Source: Paratinospora sagittata (taxonomy: Eukaryota > Streptophyta > Magnoliopsida > Ranunculales > Menispermaceae). Taken from it: a stretch of DNA of 64,000 bases. How positions within the stretch are numbered: the first letter of the stretch is position 1; each line of letters starts with the position of its first letter. The DNA lies in assembly GCA_035771175.1 (NCBI GenBank), contig CM069593.1:19249956-19313955 (forward strand), read 5' to 3'. Of this stretch, positions 1 to 12,060 are shown piece by piece. The notes beneath the pieces were generated by a model. The model saw nothing but the letters and a program-made list of their open reading frames with translations, was not told the origin of the DNA and did no database searches. Made by a program: the position numbers and the translations under genes.

Positions 1-848
1 ATAATAACGTGTACTGCTATATTTGGTGAATATTTAGTGGTCAATATGAATTCTAGAATGGTGTTTTACTACAATCAATGAATATTTGTAATTATTTTAC
101 TTGTTCATGACGATGAATGGAACAATTAAAGATATTATCAAGAGTTGCAGCTAATGTTTGATTTGCGCTATTCCTAAACTCTAAAAAATGATTTAAATAC
201 GTTGTTTAATTGAAGGATTCTCAGTCCATAGAAGTGATTCCTAGAAACCCCGAAGAGCTTCTAAGTTGATTGATTACTGTAAATGAACTAACTTTTTGTA
301 TGGTGGGACTTCACATGCATGAGTAATTAATATGATAAGTTTCTATTTAATTTCTGTATCCATTCTTTATCTTTTCTCTAGATATTTTGCAACACTAGAT
401 TTGTAACTCCATTTATCTAGCCCTCCAAAATAACTCTGTAACTTGAATTAGATAACTCTTTTCTTGCTGAAAGTCCATCTTATCATAACTCTTTCTAAAT
501 ATTACTTTCTAATCATATAACCCTAATTTTCAGCAGATTCGGCGCCTTTTGTTCAAAAGCCTAAATTTTCCTACATCACTTGTATTGTATTGTTTGGGTT
601 AAGGAAACCAAATGAACATCCTCCTTTTTTCAACTTCCAAACAGCAATTTTTCTTTCTAGTAAATGAGAAATTATCCAGTAAAAATATCTGTAGATCAGA
701 TAGAAAATAAGAAGCATGAAGCATTAGCATCATATCATCAATCAAATAAGTTTTAATGGTGCATTAGTCATGTGGAAAGTGGTGATTGATCAGCAGTTTC
801 AACCTCAGAATTCATTAAATGCTGAATTTCAAATGCAAGTGAATATAC
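1..848 (-). other. VPS41 intron 4 (left edge of window)
   Basis: Starts at the donor GTATAT (848-843, minus strand). The region is AT-rich and I found no further VPS41 coding sequence or acceptor followed by coding sequence, so the next exon lies outside the window. Confidence 0.6.
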
Positions 849-3191
849 CTGACGAGATGGAACTGCACTATTAAACTCTTTCTCTCCATCCTCTTTCTCG
901 GGGATATAAGCTAGCACAACCAAAGCATCACCATAGGGAGCAATTCCTGAAATAAAATAGCTGGTTTGAAAAGATGCTACAATGTCCACTTGCTTTGTAG
1001 TGGATAAAGCAACATGTCTTTGTGTCTCATTGGCTCCTCTATAAGAATTTTCTCGGATTGCAGCAATTTTAACAGATGTTCCCCAGCCAATAACCAAGAG
1101 CGAATCATCCTAGAATTTGCTGACGGTTAGCAACAATATAATCAAAATATAAAGATAAGGACATGACGCTTTATCCCAAATCTATAAGAGCAGCTATATC
1201 TAGGCGAAACTAAATCCATAAATCTTCTTTTTTTTTGGGCTGAATAAATGCATAAATTTCACTTACCTGCCAAACTAAGTGAGGGAGCAAAATCTCAGGA
1301 CGTGGACTTCCTCGTGGCCTTTCAATAAATGTGATCCGCTGATCGTTCGCTGTATCATAAACTTTAACACCAGCATCATTAGCCCAAGCAATAAGACTTG
1401 TTCTCCACTTCACCACATGTATTGGACCTTCACCAGAATGCAGAACCTGTACAAATGCATATGTCGGCAGCTAAGACATCGTCAGGAACTTTCAATCCCC
1501 AAATCAAAAGTGATCAAATCTGGGTAAAATCATATACCTGGTCACGATAGCCTAGCCATTTCTTTGCATTCAGAAACAAATGACCTGCTAAACCACCAGC
1601 AACAAATCTTCTTGATGATTTTCTCGAATAGTCTGGATCTATAGCAATAGCTTTCATGGGGCGATGATACTCAAACTTCATTCTCTCATCAGTAAAAAGG
1701 CTGTTTATTACCACATATCCATCATCTGAGCAGCTCCCTACATATTCACCCTCTACATCAAAACTTAGGTCATTCACAGTAGCAGTGTGAGCAGCAAATT
1801 CCTTAACCTGTAAGTAAATGCTGCCATCAGCTCCACAAGGTCTAAATTATCATGCACACTTTGGTTAGGGCATCAAGTATGTGAAATGAACTGTTTCAAG
1901 ATGGATTCACAGGTACACCCAAAAATGATGGGAAAAAAAGTTGTAAAATTAAAGAAGAGATGCAGCATTACTTACAGAAACATTGAAAAAAGAAGATTAT
2001 TTTGACTAAATTATAATTTGTAGTTCACAGCCTTACCTCCTGTTTCATAGTCTACTACACTAGGTGAAAACATGTTTTATAGCCAATTGGTAGATTACTT
2101 TTCCAACTAAATTCAACTCAACAAAGCCTTTTACCAACTACATGGGATCAGCCATATGAATCCATTTTATCAATTGTTAAATTGCCATTCATATTATGGT
2201 AGGTAAGTAAGTTACTTTCCTCCAAAAAAAAATTCCTTTCTTCCTCTGATGGTTGTGCTTTTTTGTTTCCCCCTTCACTTTGAAATTATTTCGAACCAGG
2301 CAGGCCATATAATAGAACGAGGTTTATTAATATATGGGAAGATCACCATTAAAGACCAAGTTTAATGGTTCAGAAGGAAATATAACCTAAAGGAATTCCT
2401 CTTGGAACTAAACCTGAGGCTTGATTAGAACTATAATAAATACTCTTTAATCTTTACTTATAAACGATAAATTCAGCTTAAGCCTAGGAGATTGATCACC
2501 CAAAAGTAGGCCTCAGAGGTTGCTGTCTTCTCAAAGAGCGTCATCCTTACTTCCTGTCCTTCTTCCGTTGTGATTTAATCTGGCTGATGGAAGAAAGCCT
2601 AAGCAATTTTGATCCAAAAAAAAAAAACGTGTTTCCTTGACCAAACAGCTTCTATATATCAATAGGCTCGGATTAATTAATTAGAGACATCTTGCTTCGA
2701 TATCAACTTTACGCTTAATCCCCTCGTGACCTAACTTTCTGAATCCAAAAGGACGAAAAAAACGCCATTTTTCGAAAATTCAAGAAGAAACATACTATTC
2801 CGCGACTCTCGCTTTCCCCGTAATTAATCAATGAACAGATCAAGCTGATCAACAAACCAAACCTTCCCTAAAATCCTCAGCTACGATGAAAACCACCGAA
2901 TAAACGATCCAACCCAGCGAAAAAAAGAACTCATCGCACCTGATTCCCGAGAAAATCGAGGATGTGGACGGTGCCGTCGTGGGTTCCGAGAGCGATCATC
3001 CGCTCGGCGACGGCGATACAAGAAGCGGCGTCGTTAGAGAGAAGCGAAGGAATGCTTCCTCCCATCCTCTGGTACTTGAGCCTCGGCTCATCTTCCTCTT
3101 CTTCCTCTTCCTCTTCCTCTTCCTCTTCTTCTTCTTCTTCCTCTCGCTCGTCGTCACCGTCAACGCCGTTCTCCGACGGACTCTGCGCCAT
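849..3191 (-). CDS. VPS41: VPS41, vacuolar sorting / HOPS subunit (5' part, first four exons)
   Basis: Four coding exons join in phase 0 with GT-AG introns: 3191-2940, 1807-1538, 1446-1267 and 1109-849, giving 321 residues. The peptide starts MAQSPSENGVDGDDER, has a long Glu tract, then PRLKYQRMGGSIPSLLSND and the N-terminal beta-propeller region with GTHDGTVHILDFLGNQ, SCSDDGYVVINSLF and IGWGTSVKI. It matches plant VPS41 closely from memory. In the family (about 950 residues) this propeller is followed by a clathrin-heavy-chain-type repeat and a RING-like end; those exons lie left of position 1. VPS41 is a HOPS subunit that tethers late endosomes and prevacuolar compartments to the vacuole. 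The ATG at 3191-3189 is the first in frame and agrees with family N-termini. Exon 4 ends CAG before GTATAT at 848. No stop or frameshift is seen, so the gene looks intact within the window. Confidence 0.93.
3096..3143. repeat. CTT/CTTCCT microsatellite coding for the VPS41 poly-Glu tract
   Basis: The plus strand shows tandem TCTTCC/TCT units, read on the minus strand as GAA/GAG codons. It encodes an uninterrupted run of roughly 17 Glu near residue 16. Acidic runs of varying length at this position occur in plant VPS41 proteins; the length here is probably polymorphic. Confidence 0.8.
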
Positions 3192-4825
3192 TCTCAGTTA
3201 GAGAGAATTAGAAAGCTGAAGATAAGAAAGAATCAAAGATCTTCTGTGCAAATCTGTAAGATCTGTTGTTGTCGTTGTTGATGTTATTGTCTCGTTCTTG
3301 CCTGGTTTTCTAAAGCTTCTTCTGGATGCTTTTCTCTTCCTGGGTTCTGTTTCCAATTGTAAAACTTGATAAAAGTTGCCTTGGTTCAATTATTATTAAT
3401 CCGAAACAAAAGGAACGTGACGAGGGCGAGTCACACCTATACTTTTCCCTCTTTTTTCTATTTTGCTTTTTTCATTACCCTTCTTCTGGACTAATTTAGT
3501 TTGTTGGAAAAATATATTAGCTAAAAAAAATTTGCTTAAGAAAATAATATTTCAAAACAAAATATACTTAAAAATATTTTCTTATAATATATTATTAGTT
3601 AACTATTTAATTATATAACTATATATTCTTTAAATTTAGTATAAAAAATTTTCTTATAAGAAAAAAAAAAATTAACCACCACAGAAAATTATAGTGAAAA
3701 AATGAAATACTCAATAATATTTTTTTTTTTTGCCAATCAAACATTAAAAAATAAAATTTTGTCGAAAAAAAAAAAATTCTCACCAACCAAAAATGATTTT
3801 TTTTTGTTTTTTTATTTAATCAGGTAGATGTAGTTTCAAGCTTTCATTTCAACTTGCTTGTAATTGTTCTAATTTAGCATTTGAGGGAGAAAAAGTGTCT
3901 AGAGAATTGAAGTACGTTGTATGGGTACTAAAATATATTTTTAAAATTAAATATGATAAAAATATAAATAATTTTGATAGATATGTAATAAAATAAACAT
4001 ATCAAATTTCAAAAAAAAGAAAATAAAAAGAGAAAAAAGAGAGGGAAAAGTATGGGTGGCATTTGCACCATCACATTCCATTTGTATGGCATTGTTTCCA
4101 ATTATTAAGGAACTGCATTTTACATGCTATTGGGAAGCTACAAAGTTCGAGCTATTGTGACACTTGTTTTTGAGATAAATTCAAGATATAACGATGATTA
4201 TCTTATGGGAAACAACTGTCACCTTTTTTAATAGTAGTACTACAAATTAAAAGACAAGGAACAACTATATTCAGTATTTTCACGGTGGCTATGATAGAAA
4301 GAAGTAGAAGGTAATAGAATGTAAATTGGAAATTTGATATGAATAGTTTGTAGCAAGAGGTATTTGTACTTGATGTTGATGCCGTGCAACCTCAAATAAG
4401 AAAGAAAAATGCACAACTATATATAAAACACAATGCATATAGCCCTAACTATCTTCGGATTTGTGTCCACATGTATGTGCCAAGCCAGATGAAGTATTTA
4501 CCTTTGATGTTGATAGGGTGCGCGCAAGGGCTTTTGACTTGATTACCCTTAAAAAATAAAATAAAAATTATAAATGCCTTCAAAATCTAAATAATGATTG
4601 TTTTGTCATAATTTGACTATTCAAAGCCCAGTCAATGACATATTGACGCCACATGGACAAGGAAGCTGGAGCAGTTAAGAAGACGTCTTTTTCATAAAAA
4701 AAAAATTTAAATGAAAGACATCTTTTAAAAAGAAGCCTTCCCTAAAAAAAATTAAAAAATAAAAGAAAAATTGTATAGAATAAAATGACCGTAATACAAT
4801 GAGTTGAACTAGAAAACTTATAATG
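3192..4825. promoter_or_regulatory. VPS41 5' UTR/promoter and AT-rich intergenic DNA
   Basis: The 5' leader of VPS41 begins at 3192 on the minus strand and is CAA/GAA-rich. Beyond about 3420 the DNA is AT-rich with many A and T runs. I see no ORF with family resemblance and no mobile element with clear ends before the Copia insertion at 4831. The exact transcription start cannot be fixed from sequence. Confidence 0.4.
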
Positions 4826-4830
4826 GAAGA

Positions 4831-4963
4831 TGTCAAATCTCTACCAATTTTCTCTCCTCCTCCATTCACAACCATCAAGTCTATTTATTACAAAATATCA
4901 CAACCTTGTATTTCCTAAAATACCCCAATGTATTTCCTAAAATACCCCAAGAATATCATAATA
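4831..4963 (-). repeat. Copia 3' LTR (133 bp)
   Basis: Plus-strand start TGTCAAATCTCTACC, end ATCATAATA. It abuts the PPT at 4964 and the GAAGA duplication at 4826-4830. It differs from the other LTR at about 4930, 4936 and 4958. Confidence 0.92.
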
Positions 4964-4974
4964 CGCCCCCTCAA
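4964..4974 (-). other. Copia polypurine tract
   Basis: Minus strand reads TTGAGGGGGCG immediately before the 3' LTR, the usual position and composition of a plus-strand primer. It overlaps the end of the pol frame. Confidence 0.8.
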
Positions 4975-7900
4975 GTTGGAGCGTGAAGATCTCGAACGCC
5001 CAACTTGCAGAGTAGAAACTCAAAGTTCGCTTTTCCCAACGTTTTTGTAAAGATGTCTGCCAATTGAACACGAGTAGAAACATATGACGGACAAATCATC
5101 CCTTCAGTCACCGCATCTCGAACAAAATGGCAGTCAGCCTCTATATGCTTTGTTCTTTCGTGAAAAATCGGATTTTGAGCAATGTACAAGGCCGACTGAC
5201 TATCACAAAACAACTTCATACCCTTCGGATGTCGCACACCTAAGTCGTTTAAAAGTTGGTTAAGCCACTTTAACTCACACACTGTTGCCGCCATTGATCT
5301 ATACTCAGCCTCCGCAGACGATCTAGACACTGTTTGTTGCTTCTTGGTCTTCCACGACACAGGAGAACAACCAAGTAATACGAACCAACCTGTCAAGGAA
5401 CGCCGCGTAAGTGGACAACTAGCCCAATCCGAATCACACCACCCTTCTAGACGTAGGTTACTATCAGCACGAAGCAAAATCCCTTGCCTCGGACTCTTCT
5501 TCAAATATCTCACAACCCTGAGAGTTGTCTCCCAATGATCCTCACGAGGTTGTTGCATAAATTGGGACAAAATATGAACCGAATATGCAAGATCAGGTCT
5601 CGTCACAGACAAGTAAATCAATCTCCCTACAAGTCGCCTATACGGCGCCGGATCCGCAAGGAATTCGCCCTTAGCAAGGGCCAAATTGTGATTTTGTTCC
5701 ATAGGAAATGTCGCAGGTTTTGCTCCCAATAAACCCGTTTCGGAAATTATCTCGAGTGTATATTTTCTTTGACAAAGAAAAATTCCTTCTGGATTACGGG
5801 CTACCTCTAGCCCTAAGAAATATTTCAAAACTCTCAAATCCTTCATATGAAAGCACCAGCCAAGGTAATCTTTAAAAGTCGTCAATGCAACCTTATCATT
5901 ACCTGCAATAATCAAGTCATCAACATAAACTAACACGTTGATCTGAGTTCTTCCCCTGCACAACCCAAATAAGGAATAATCTGAATAGGATTGCACAAAA
6001 CCATAATTCTTCAACGTTGTTGACAGTTTTGCAAACCAACATCGGGGAGCTTGTTTTAGACCATACAGTGACTTTTTCAACCTGCAAACCATGTTAGGAT
6101 TTGTATTTTTGAAACCTGGAGGAGCCTTCATATAAACCTCCTCACTTAAGTCACCGTGAAGGAAAACATTATGCACATCCATTTGATGTACCTCCCAATT
6201 TTTAACAGCAGCAATTGCAAGAAAAGTACGAACCGTCACCATTTTGGCCACAGAAGCAAATGTCTCGTTATAGTCAAATCCTTCCACCTGATGATTGCCA
6301 TAGATCACAAGTCTTGATTTGAGTCGCTCTATGCTGCCATCAGACTTATACTTAATTTTATATATCCACTGGCTCCCTAGTGCTTTCTTTCCGGGTGGGA
6401 GAGTCTCTATTACCCAAGTCTCATTGTCTTCAAGGGCTCGTATTTCCTTACCCATCGCATCTCGCAATCCCGAGTCTTTCATCGCTTCTTTAAAATGCTT
6501 TGGCTCATGTCCTGCTGTCATAGCTGCAAGAAAATTCATATGTCTCACAGAAAAACGTTCACAATTCACAAAATGTGTTAAAGGATAGGGCATACCTGAG
6601 GAAGAGGAAGGAGCTGATGAATTCTCAGATGGACTTATTTTCCGTATAGTATGAGTAACAAAATCACGATACCGTGTTGAAGGAGTTTTGGTTCGTTTTC
6701 TTCGCCCTAGCTCACCGTCAACTTCCACACCTTGCTCCCCCACCGTATTCTCCAGCCCCTCATCATGCACATCCTCATGTGCGGGCTGCTGCTCGGGCTG
6801 CACCGCAGCACCAGACCCCCCCTCGAGGGTGGATGTTGGTTCCAACCCCCGCTCAACGCACGCAGCACACTCATCGGTACCCTCATCCTCACTCCATGCC
6901 CCATCCTCATTGTTTGCCAGCACAGGAGTCACCACATTACTTGGTTGGTTTGGCGCAAAAGGAAATTCTTTCTCAAAGAACTTCACATCCCTCGATACAA
7001 AGTACTCATGTGTTTCTAAATCATACAATTTCCAACCTTTCTTCCCAAAAGGATAGCCAACAAAGATACATTTACGGCTCCTACTTGCAAATTTATCCCC
7101 TTTGTGTCGTTGATTATGAGCATAGCAAAGACAACCAAATACACGAATAGCATCATAAGAAGGCACTTTCCCAAACAACATTTCATATGGCGATTTAGTC
7201 TTAAGTAAAGTAGAGGTGTCCTATTAATCAAGTGACACGCTGCCAACACACATTCACCCTAAAATTTGATTGGTAAGTTCCCTTGAAATCTTAGGGCTCT
7301 AGCCACATTTAAAATGTGTTGATGCTTTCTCTCAACTCTCCCATTTTGTTGAGGAGTCCCAACACAAGAAGTCTAAAAAATAATCTCATTATTTTGAAAA
7401 TAATCATGCAAACAATTAAATTTGGTCTCATTGTCACTTCTCAAACGTTTTATCACTTGTTCAAATTGACGTTCAACCATAGCAACAAAATTAAGAACAT
7501 AGATTCAACTTTCATTTTATTGCAAAGTAAATATACCCAAACTCCTCTTGAAAAATCATCTACTATTGTCAAAAAATAGGTAGCCCCACACGAAGAACGA
7601 GCATTATAAGGCCTCCACAAATCCAAATGAACAAGTTCAAAAATCCTACTAGCTTTATTCGTACTAAGTGGAAAACTAGATCTAGGTTGTTTTGCACGCG
7701 GACACACATCACAAGCTTTATTATTTGTCCTACAAGAATGACTTACAGCCGGAATCATCTTCAATATTTTCTCCGACGGATGCCCCATTCGTTGATGCCA
7801 TAACTCGAACGACAAATCACCATCCACTGTCAAGACCTTCACTTAAGGAACACCACGGAAAAAATAAAGTTCATCCAATCTTTCACCCGCTCCAATCACC

Positions 7901-8349
7901 TTCCTCGTCGGTTGGTCCTGTATAACACAAATATTATTAGTGAATTGTACAATACAATTTGATTCATCGATTAATTGAGTAACAGAAATTAAATTGCATG
8001 TCAATTGTGGGACATAAAGCACATTGTCAAGCTTTAATCCGCCTGGCAACACGACACTCCCCTCTTGGTTTGCTTCTGTCGTGTTTCCATCCTGCAAACC
8101 CACCGGGCAGTATTGCACCTTTCTCACATTCTTCAAAATAGACAAGTCGCACGTCACATGGTTTGACGCTCCTGTATCGATAATCCAACTGAAATTACTG
8201 TTCTTATCATGTAGTCGATCATTTGTTTTGTCAAAGTTCAAAAATGCAAGAAGTTGCGTTGCCGAAACACCCGCAAGAGCCGCAGCGTCGGTTGCACCCG
8301 CCAGCCCCTGCGAGTTCCCTGCGTGCTGCCCAGATGAAGTTCCAGCCAT
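4971..8349 (-). pseudogene. Copia pol: protease, integrase, reverse transcriptase, RNase H (broken)
   Basis: The protease part (8349-7843) has WIIDTGASNHVT. Next come the GAG-pre-integrase block with HQRMGHPS and CDVCPRAKQPR, and the integrase core with HLDLW and TIVDDFSRGVWVYLL (7842-7453). From about 7450 to 7205 integrase peptide is readable only across stops and frame changes (AACHLINRTP, then a shift near 7205). The last frame, 7181-4971, is 736 codons open: end of integrase (VFGCLCYAHNQ), RT at roughly residues 250-495 with YVDDLIIAGND near 419, and RNase H with CDSDWASC, SSAEAEYRS and a final HIEAD. In the RT, QMDVHNVFLHGDL has His where Lys or Asn is usual. RT and RNase H look intact, while integrase is disrupted. 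Confidence 0.9.
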
Positions 8350-9038
8350 AATCTCACGTGGAGGTTAAAGTACGAATCCAAGTGGCTCGCGAACCAAACG
8401 GAATCGCGACGGTGACGATAAACCAACCGAAATCACGGTTCACGGTTCACTGTTCACGGTCGCTGTTCATAAACCACTGTTCACAAATCGCTGTACACGC
8501 TGCACTGTACACGCACACCGCCCAACGCACTATGCATGCACACTGCCCAATGCACGCTGCCCAACGCACTGTGCACGCATGCTGCCCAATGCACTGTGCA
8601 CGCGCACTGCCTAACGCTCTGTGTACGCTGCCCAACTCCTGTCGCACTGTTACCGGCGCCTGTTCACCGCACTGTTCACCGCCGCACTGTTCACCACCAC
8701 TCGGATTCCTCCTCCTGCGCAAATCGGCGCCTCTTATATCCGTTCTCTTTTTCAATCTTTCGATCTGTCGATCCGCCTCCGATCCGTCTCATGGCCGGCG
8801 AACAAAACAAGAATCCGAGCTCCGGAAAGTCTTCTTCTTCTTCTTCTTCTTCTTTTTCTTCTTCTTCCTTGTCACCGTCGCGAGAGGAGATCTTGCCTGA
8901 TAAAGACGACGCACCGCCGTATGTGATCTATGAAGACGCCGAGGAGAGGTTGTGTACACGCGCAGATCAAATCCTTGTCGGAGCAGCTTTCGCAAGCGCA
9001 GCTGCTCCTCCGATCCGCCACCTCCACCGGCGCCAAGT
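8350..9038. other. Copia leader region: no gag; GC-rich repeats and a gene-like antisense stretch
   Basis: Between the PBS and the protease frame only 690 bp are present, too short for a leader plus normal Copia gag, and no UBN2-type gag or CCHC knuckle can be read. From 8435 to 8700 the plus strand is a degenerate array of CACTGTTCAC / GCCCAATGCACTGTGCAC-type units. From 8790 the plus strand has an ATG in good context starting MAGEQNKNPSSGK, a Ser run coded by (TCT)n, then LSPSREEILPDKDD and PPYVIYEDAEERL. In a second frame QIKSLSEQLSQAQLLLRS follows. This stretch is richer in GC than its surroundings. It could be captured host exon sequence or merely unusual leader. Confidence 0.5.
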
Positions 9039-9049
9039 CTCTGATACCA
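9039..9049 (-). other. Copia primer-binding site (initiator tRNA-Met)
   Basis: Minus strand TGGTATCAGAG directly follows the 5' LTR; it is the standard plant Copia PBS. Confidence 0.9.
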
Positions 9050-9182
9050 TGTCAAATCTCTACCAATTTTCTCTCCTCCTCCATTCACAACCATCAAGTC
9101 TATTTATTACAAAATATCACAACCTTGTATTTCCTAAAATACCCCAATATATTTTCTAAAATACCCCAAGAATATCTTAATA
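9050..9182 (-). repeat. Copia 5' LTR (133 bp)
   Basis: Second copy of the LTR, followed on the right by the GAAGA duplication at 9183-9187. Confidence 0.92.
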
Positions 9183-9773
9183 GAAGATAAACAACTCTAA
9201 CATAAACTACAGGCCGCAAGAATTCCCTATCATAGCTGATACATGCATTTCTCGTCCAAAAAAATAACTCAAAAAAATGGAAGATCCATTTGCTTCAGGC
9301 GCTGCAAGCGATTGAGTCAGCTCTAAAGAGATATTTTTTTTCGTATCGCCTGCTGATCGTGATTGTTATGGGAAGCTTGGAAGCTAACGGAAATCGTAAT
9401 ATTGACTTATTCGTAGATAGAGTTGAGCTATTCGTAGATAGAGTTGAGTGAAAGAAATATATTCACATGACAAATCATGTAATTAAGAAAAAAAGACTTA
9501 ATTGAGGTGAATATGAAATAAATTCAAGAAAATTAAGGCATTATATATATTTATCCTTAGAAAATGCATTCCAACTAGGTCGTACCAAAAATATCTTGTG
9601 GGTTCCACTTATAAGTTAGATCAAAATTAGTCAAAACCTATTTTTCTAACATATATATATTGTGTTCAGAAAAAAAAATGAAACAAATTATACGTAAAAT
9701 ATATAATCGGCTATGAATGTCTTGAACGATCACACATCAAATATGTACATCATCTTGTTATATCCAGAGAGCC

Positions 9774-9880
9774 AATGCCCCCCTTTATTATTAATGGTCC
9801 TTTTCCCCACCTCTTTCGATGGAACCACATCCAAAGAAACAATGCCCACCTTTATTATTAATGGTCTTTTCCCCCTCTTT
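9774..9880. repeat. Direct repeat, about 40 bp, period 67
   Basis: AATGCCC then CTTTATTATTAATGGTC and CTTTTCCCC occurs at 9774-9817 and again at 9841-9880 with few differences. Confidence 0.7.
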
Positions 9881-10029
9881 TGAAAAGGTTGGAAGGCTAC
9901 GGATGACACTTTAGAAGAGTAATCTATTTCGTGTGAGATGATAATAGGACCACTGGCCATACTCGTTGGAATTAAAAGGTGGCCATTTTTATATAATTTT
10001 TTTATTTTGAGAATAAACAACTAAGGCCC

Positions 10030-10290
10030 CCTAATCGATTGGGAACCAGTCCATTTTAACTAGTGAGGTGTTCAAATACATGATAGATAGGTTGACGGCG
10101 GACTCCCTCATTCACCACAACTCGACTAGTTCTCACACTAGCTACCTCGGTCCCAGTGAATAATTTATCAAGGATAATAAAGTTGAAATTATTAAACTCT
10201 TTCGTATCACTTCGTATCTGAATTCAAACCAGTGACCTCTGAACTTTAAAGGTGAAGCGCCCCTGAACCAATGTCACGTTGGCATGGGTG
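10030..10290 (-). mobile_element. Possible tRNA-derived SINE remnant
   Basis: On the minus strand TGGTTCAGGGGC and, about 35 bp later, CACTGGTTTGAATTC resemble the A and B boxes of a Pol III promoter at the right spacing. No clear target duplication or tail was found, so the ends are approximate. Confidence 0.3.
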
Positions 10291-11649
10291 GTCAGAATTG
10301 TTGCAAATACTTTAAAAAATAAGTTTTAAGTTGTATTATAACTCAACTCAACTATGTTTTTTCTCAATTACATAAAATTGATAACATGAATCCATTTCAG
10401 CTACTCTATTTTATAAAGAGTTAAGTCGAGGATGCATTTGAAAGAGACTTTATTAAATTGAGTTGAATTTATTCTGAACACATAAATCTATTAGGAATTT
10501 GAACTCTAAAATCTTACATTATAGTCGTTTGACAATGACAGATAGCTCGTCTAGTTGGCCATCAACCTCCTCATTTGAGATGAAAATTAAAATATCTTAT
10601 AATTCATATGAGCTTGGTACATGCATTTATTTCTCGCATTATTGGTTGAGACTATCCTTCACTTTGATTCATTAATTAAAATAATTTATATGTATTCAAT
10701 GATCTAATGTAACAAAAACCTTAAATTGACCTTCCTTAAAAAAATAATAAAAAAAAAAAATCTAAAACAAAAGAGAGGTTACACTCTTTCCTAAATATAT
10801 TTACAATTTTACTCTATTAGTTCAAACAGGTGCCTTAAAGTTGTTGAGCTATGGTGCCGGGCCTGCTGGTACCGTCCCATGGAACCAGTCCGTCGAGTTG
10901 GCACGGACCATGCTTCATCAGTTGGCCTCTGTCCCTCTCTCCTTACAAAAAAAAGAAAAAAGAAAAAAGAAAAATATCAGCTATAATATGTAATTAGATT
11001 AGTCCTAATTGCGAATTAAAGATAATGTGATCATTGACGGTGAGACAAGTGTTTTGAGCTTTCTTCCAATTGCGAAGAGGTCAATATATGTTAGTTAAAT
11101 TGGAACTATTGATCTGAAGCATATGTTTCAGATCCATCTAACTTAGCTACGTACTTTAATAAATGATGAGTTAAATGGTAATGTATAAATTCTTATTTTA
11201 GTTTGTATCTGTTGTTAAGGGACCAAGATTGTCTGGTTCAACAATATTGAAAGACTTCTATCCTTGTATTTAACAATCCTTAATAGAAGAAAATTTGACA
11301 CCCTAAGCATTGATGTGAGGGACATGCAACAACTGTATTTTATTAAGTAGAGGAGTTATTATTAATAACTATTAGTTAATGGACACGTACATTAGACATA
11401 AATAGGAGGTTGCAAGTCACAAATGAAAAATAAAAGAAGGTTAAAAATTATTAAAAATAAATAAAATGAGGCTAAAAATGATAAATTTTTTATTATTAAA
11501 ATAAGCCTTATATTTATTACAAAAGATATTATTTAATGTCTTATTACTAAATTACTCATAAATGTATATTTTTAATATAAATTTATTTGACAGTTTTGTA
11601 TTATAAAATAATGAGTAGTTAAAAAGTTATGATAAAGAGGTGTAAGCCA

Positions 11650-12060
11650 ATTCTACCAACATGATTAAACTAAACCAAACCCGACGGGTTGGGTTGGGTT
11701 AAAAAAATCTCAACCTGAACTCTTCGGGTTGAGTTACAGGTTGGGAGCCTACAAAAATAATCCAACCCAATCTGAACAGAATTAGTTTGATATTATGACA
11801 TAGTGGCGGATGAATGTAATTTTATTTAAAATTATTGATATTTTAATGGTTAATTTGAAATGAATGTCAATTTTATATGTTGATATAGTTCTATTTAAAA
11901 TTAAAATATTACATGCTTCATGTTTTAGTATAGAATTTATATGTAAAATTTATAGTTATAATTTAACTTATCTTAAAAGTCAAGATTTTTAACCCAAATG
12001 ACAAACTCAACCTAATCCAACCCAACTCGAATTAATTTGAGTTGAGTTGAGAAGCGATTG
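11650..12060. repeat. GGTTGGGTTGGG-type plant repeat, probable MITE remnant
   Basis: GACGGGTTGGGTTGGGTT near 11.69 kb and inverted-sense CCAACCCAACTC near 12.02 kb frame an AT-rich core. It looks like the common plant MITE carrying this motif, but I could not fix terminal repeats or a target duplication. Confidence 0.3.

Larger units (their letters stand above)
4831..9182 (-). mobile_element. Ty1/Copia LTR retrotransposon, gag-less, inserted between VPS41 and the glycosyltransferase gene
   Basis: Two 133 bp direct repeats (4831-4963 and 9050-9182) differ at about three positions and are flanked by the 5 bp duplication GAAGA (4826-4830 and 9183-9187). Read on the minus strand, the right LTR is followed by TGGTATCAGAG, complementary to the 3' end of initiator tRNA-Met (PBS). 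The left LTR is preceded by a G-rich polypurine tract. The order protease, integrase, RT, RNase H is the Copia order. The LTRs start TA rather than TG and end CA. LTR divergence near 2% suggests a fairly recent insertion. The reading frame is broken in integrase and no gag domain is found, so it is not autonomous now. Confidence 0.93.

Noticed and set aside
6674..7150. 158-codon plus-strand frame rich in His and Pro
   Set aside because: It is the complement of the intact Copia integrase/RT frame and its composition is that of an antisense shadow.
9730..10020. 96-codon minus-strand frame
   Set aside because: Partly made by the AATGCCC...TTATTATTAATGG direct repeat; no family resemblance or codon signal.
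11690..11705. GGGTTGGGTTGGGTT as interstitial telomere repeat
   Set aside because: The plant telomere unit is TTTAGGG; these are GGTTGGG units of a common dispersed repeat.
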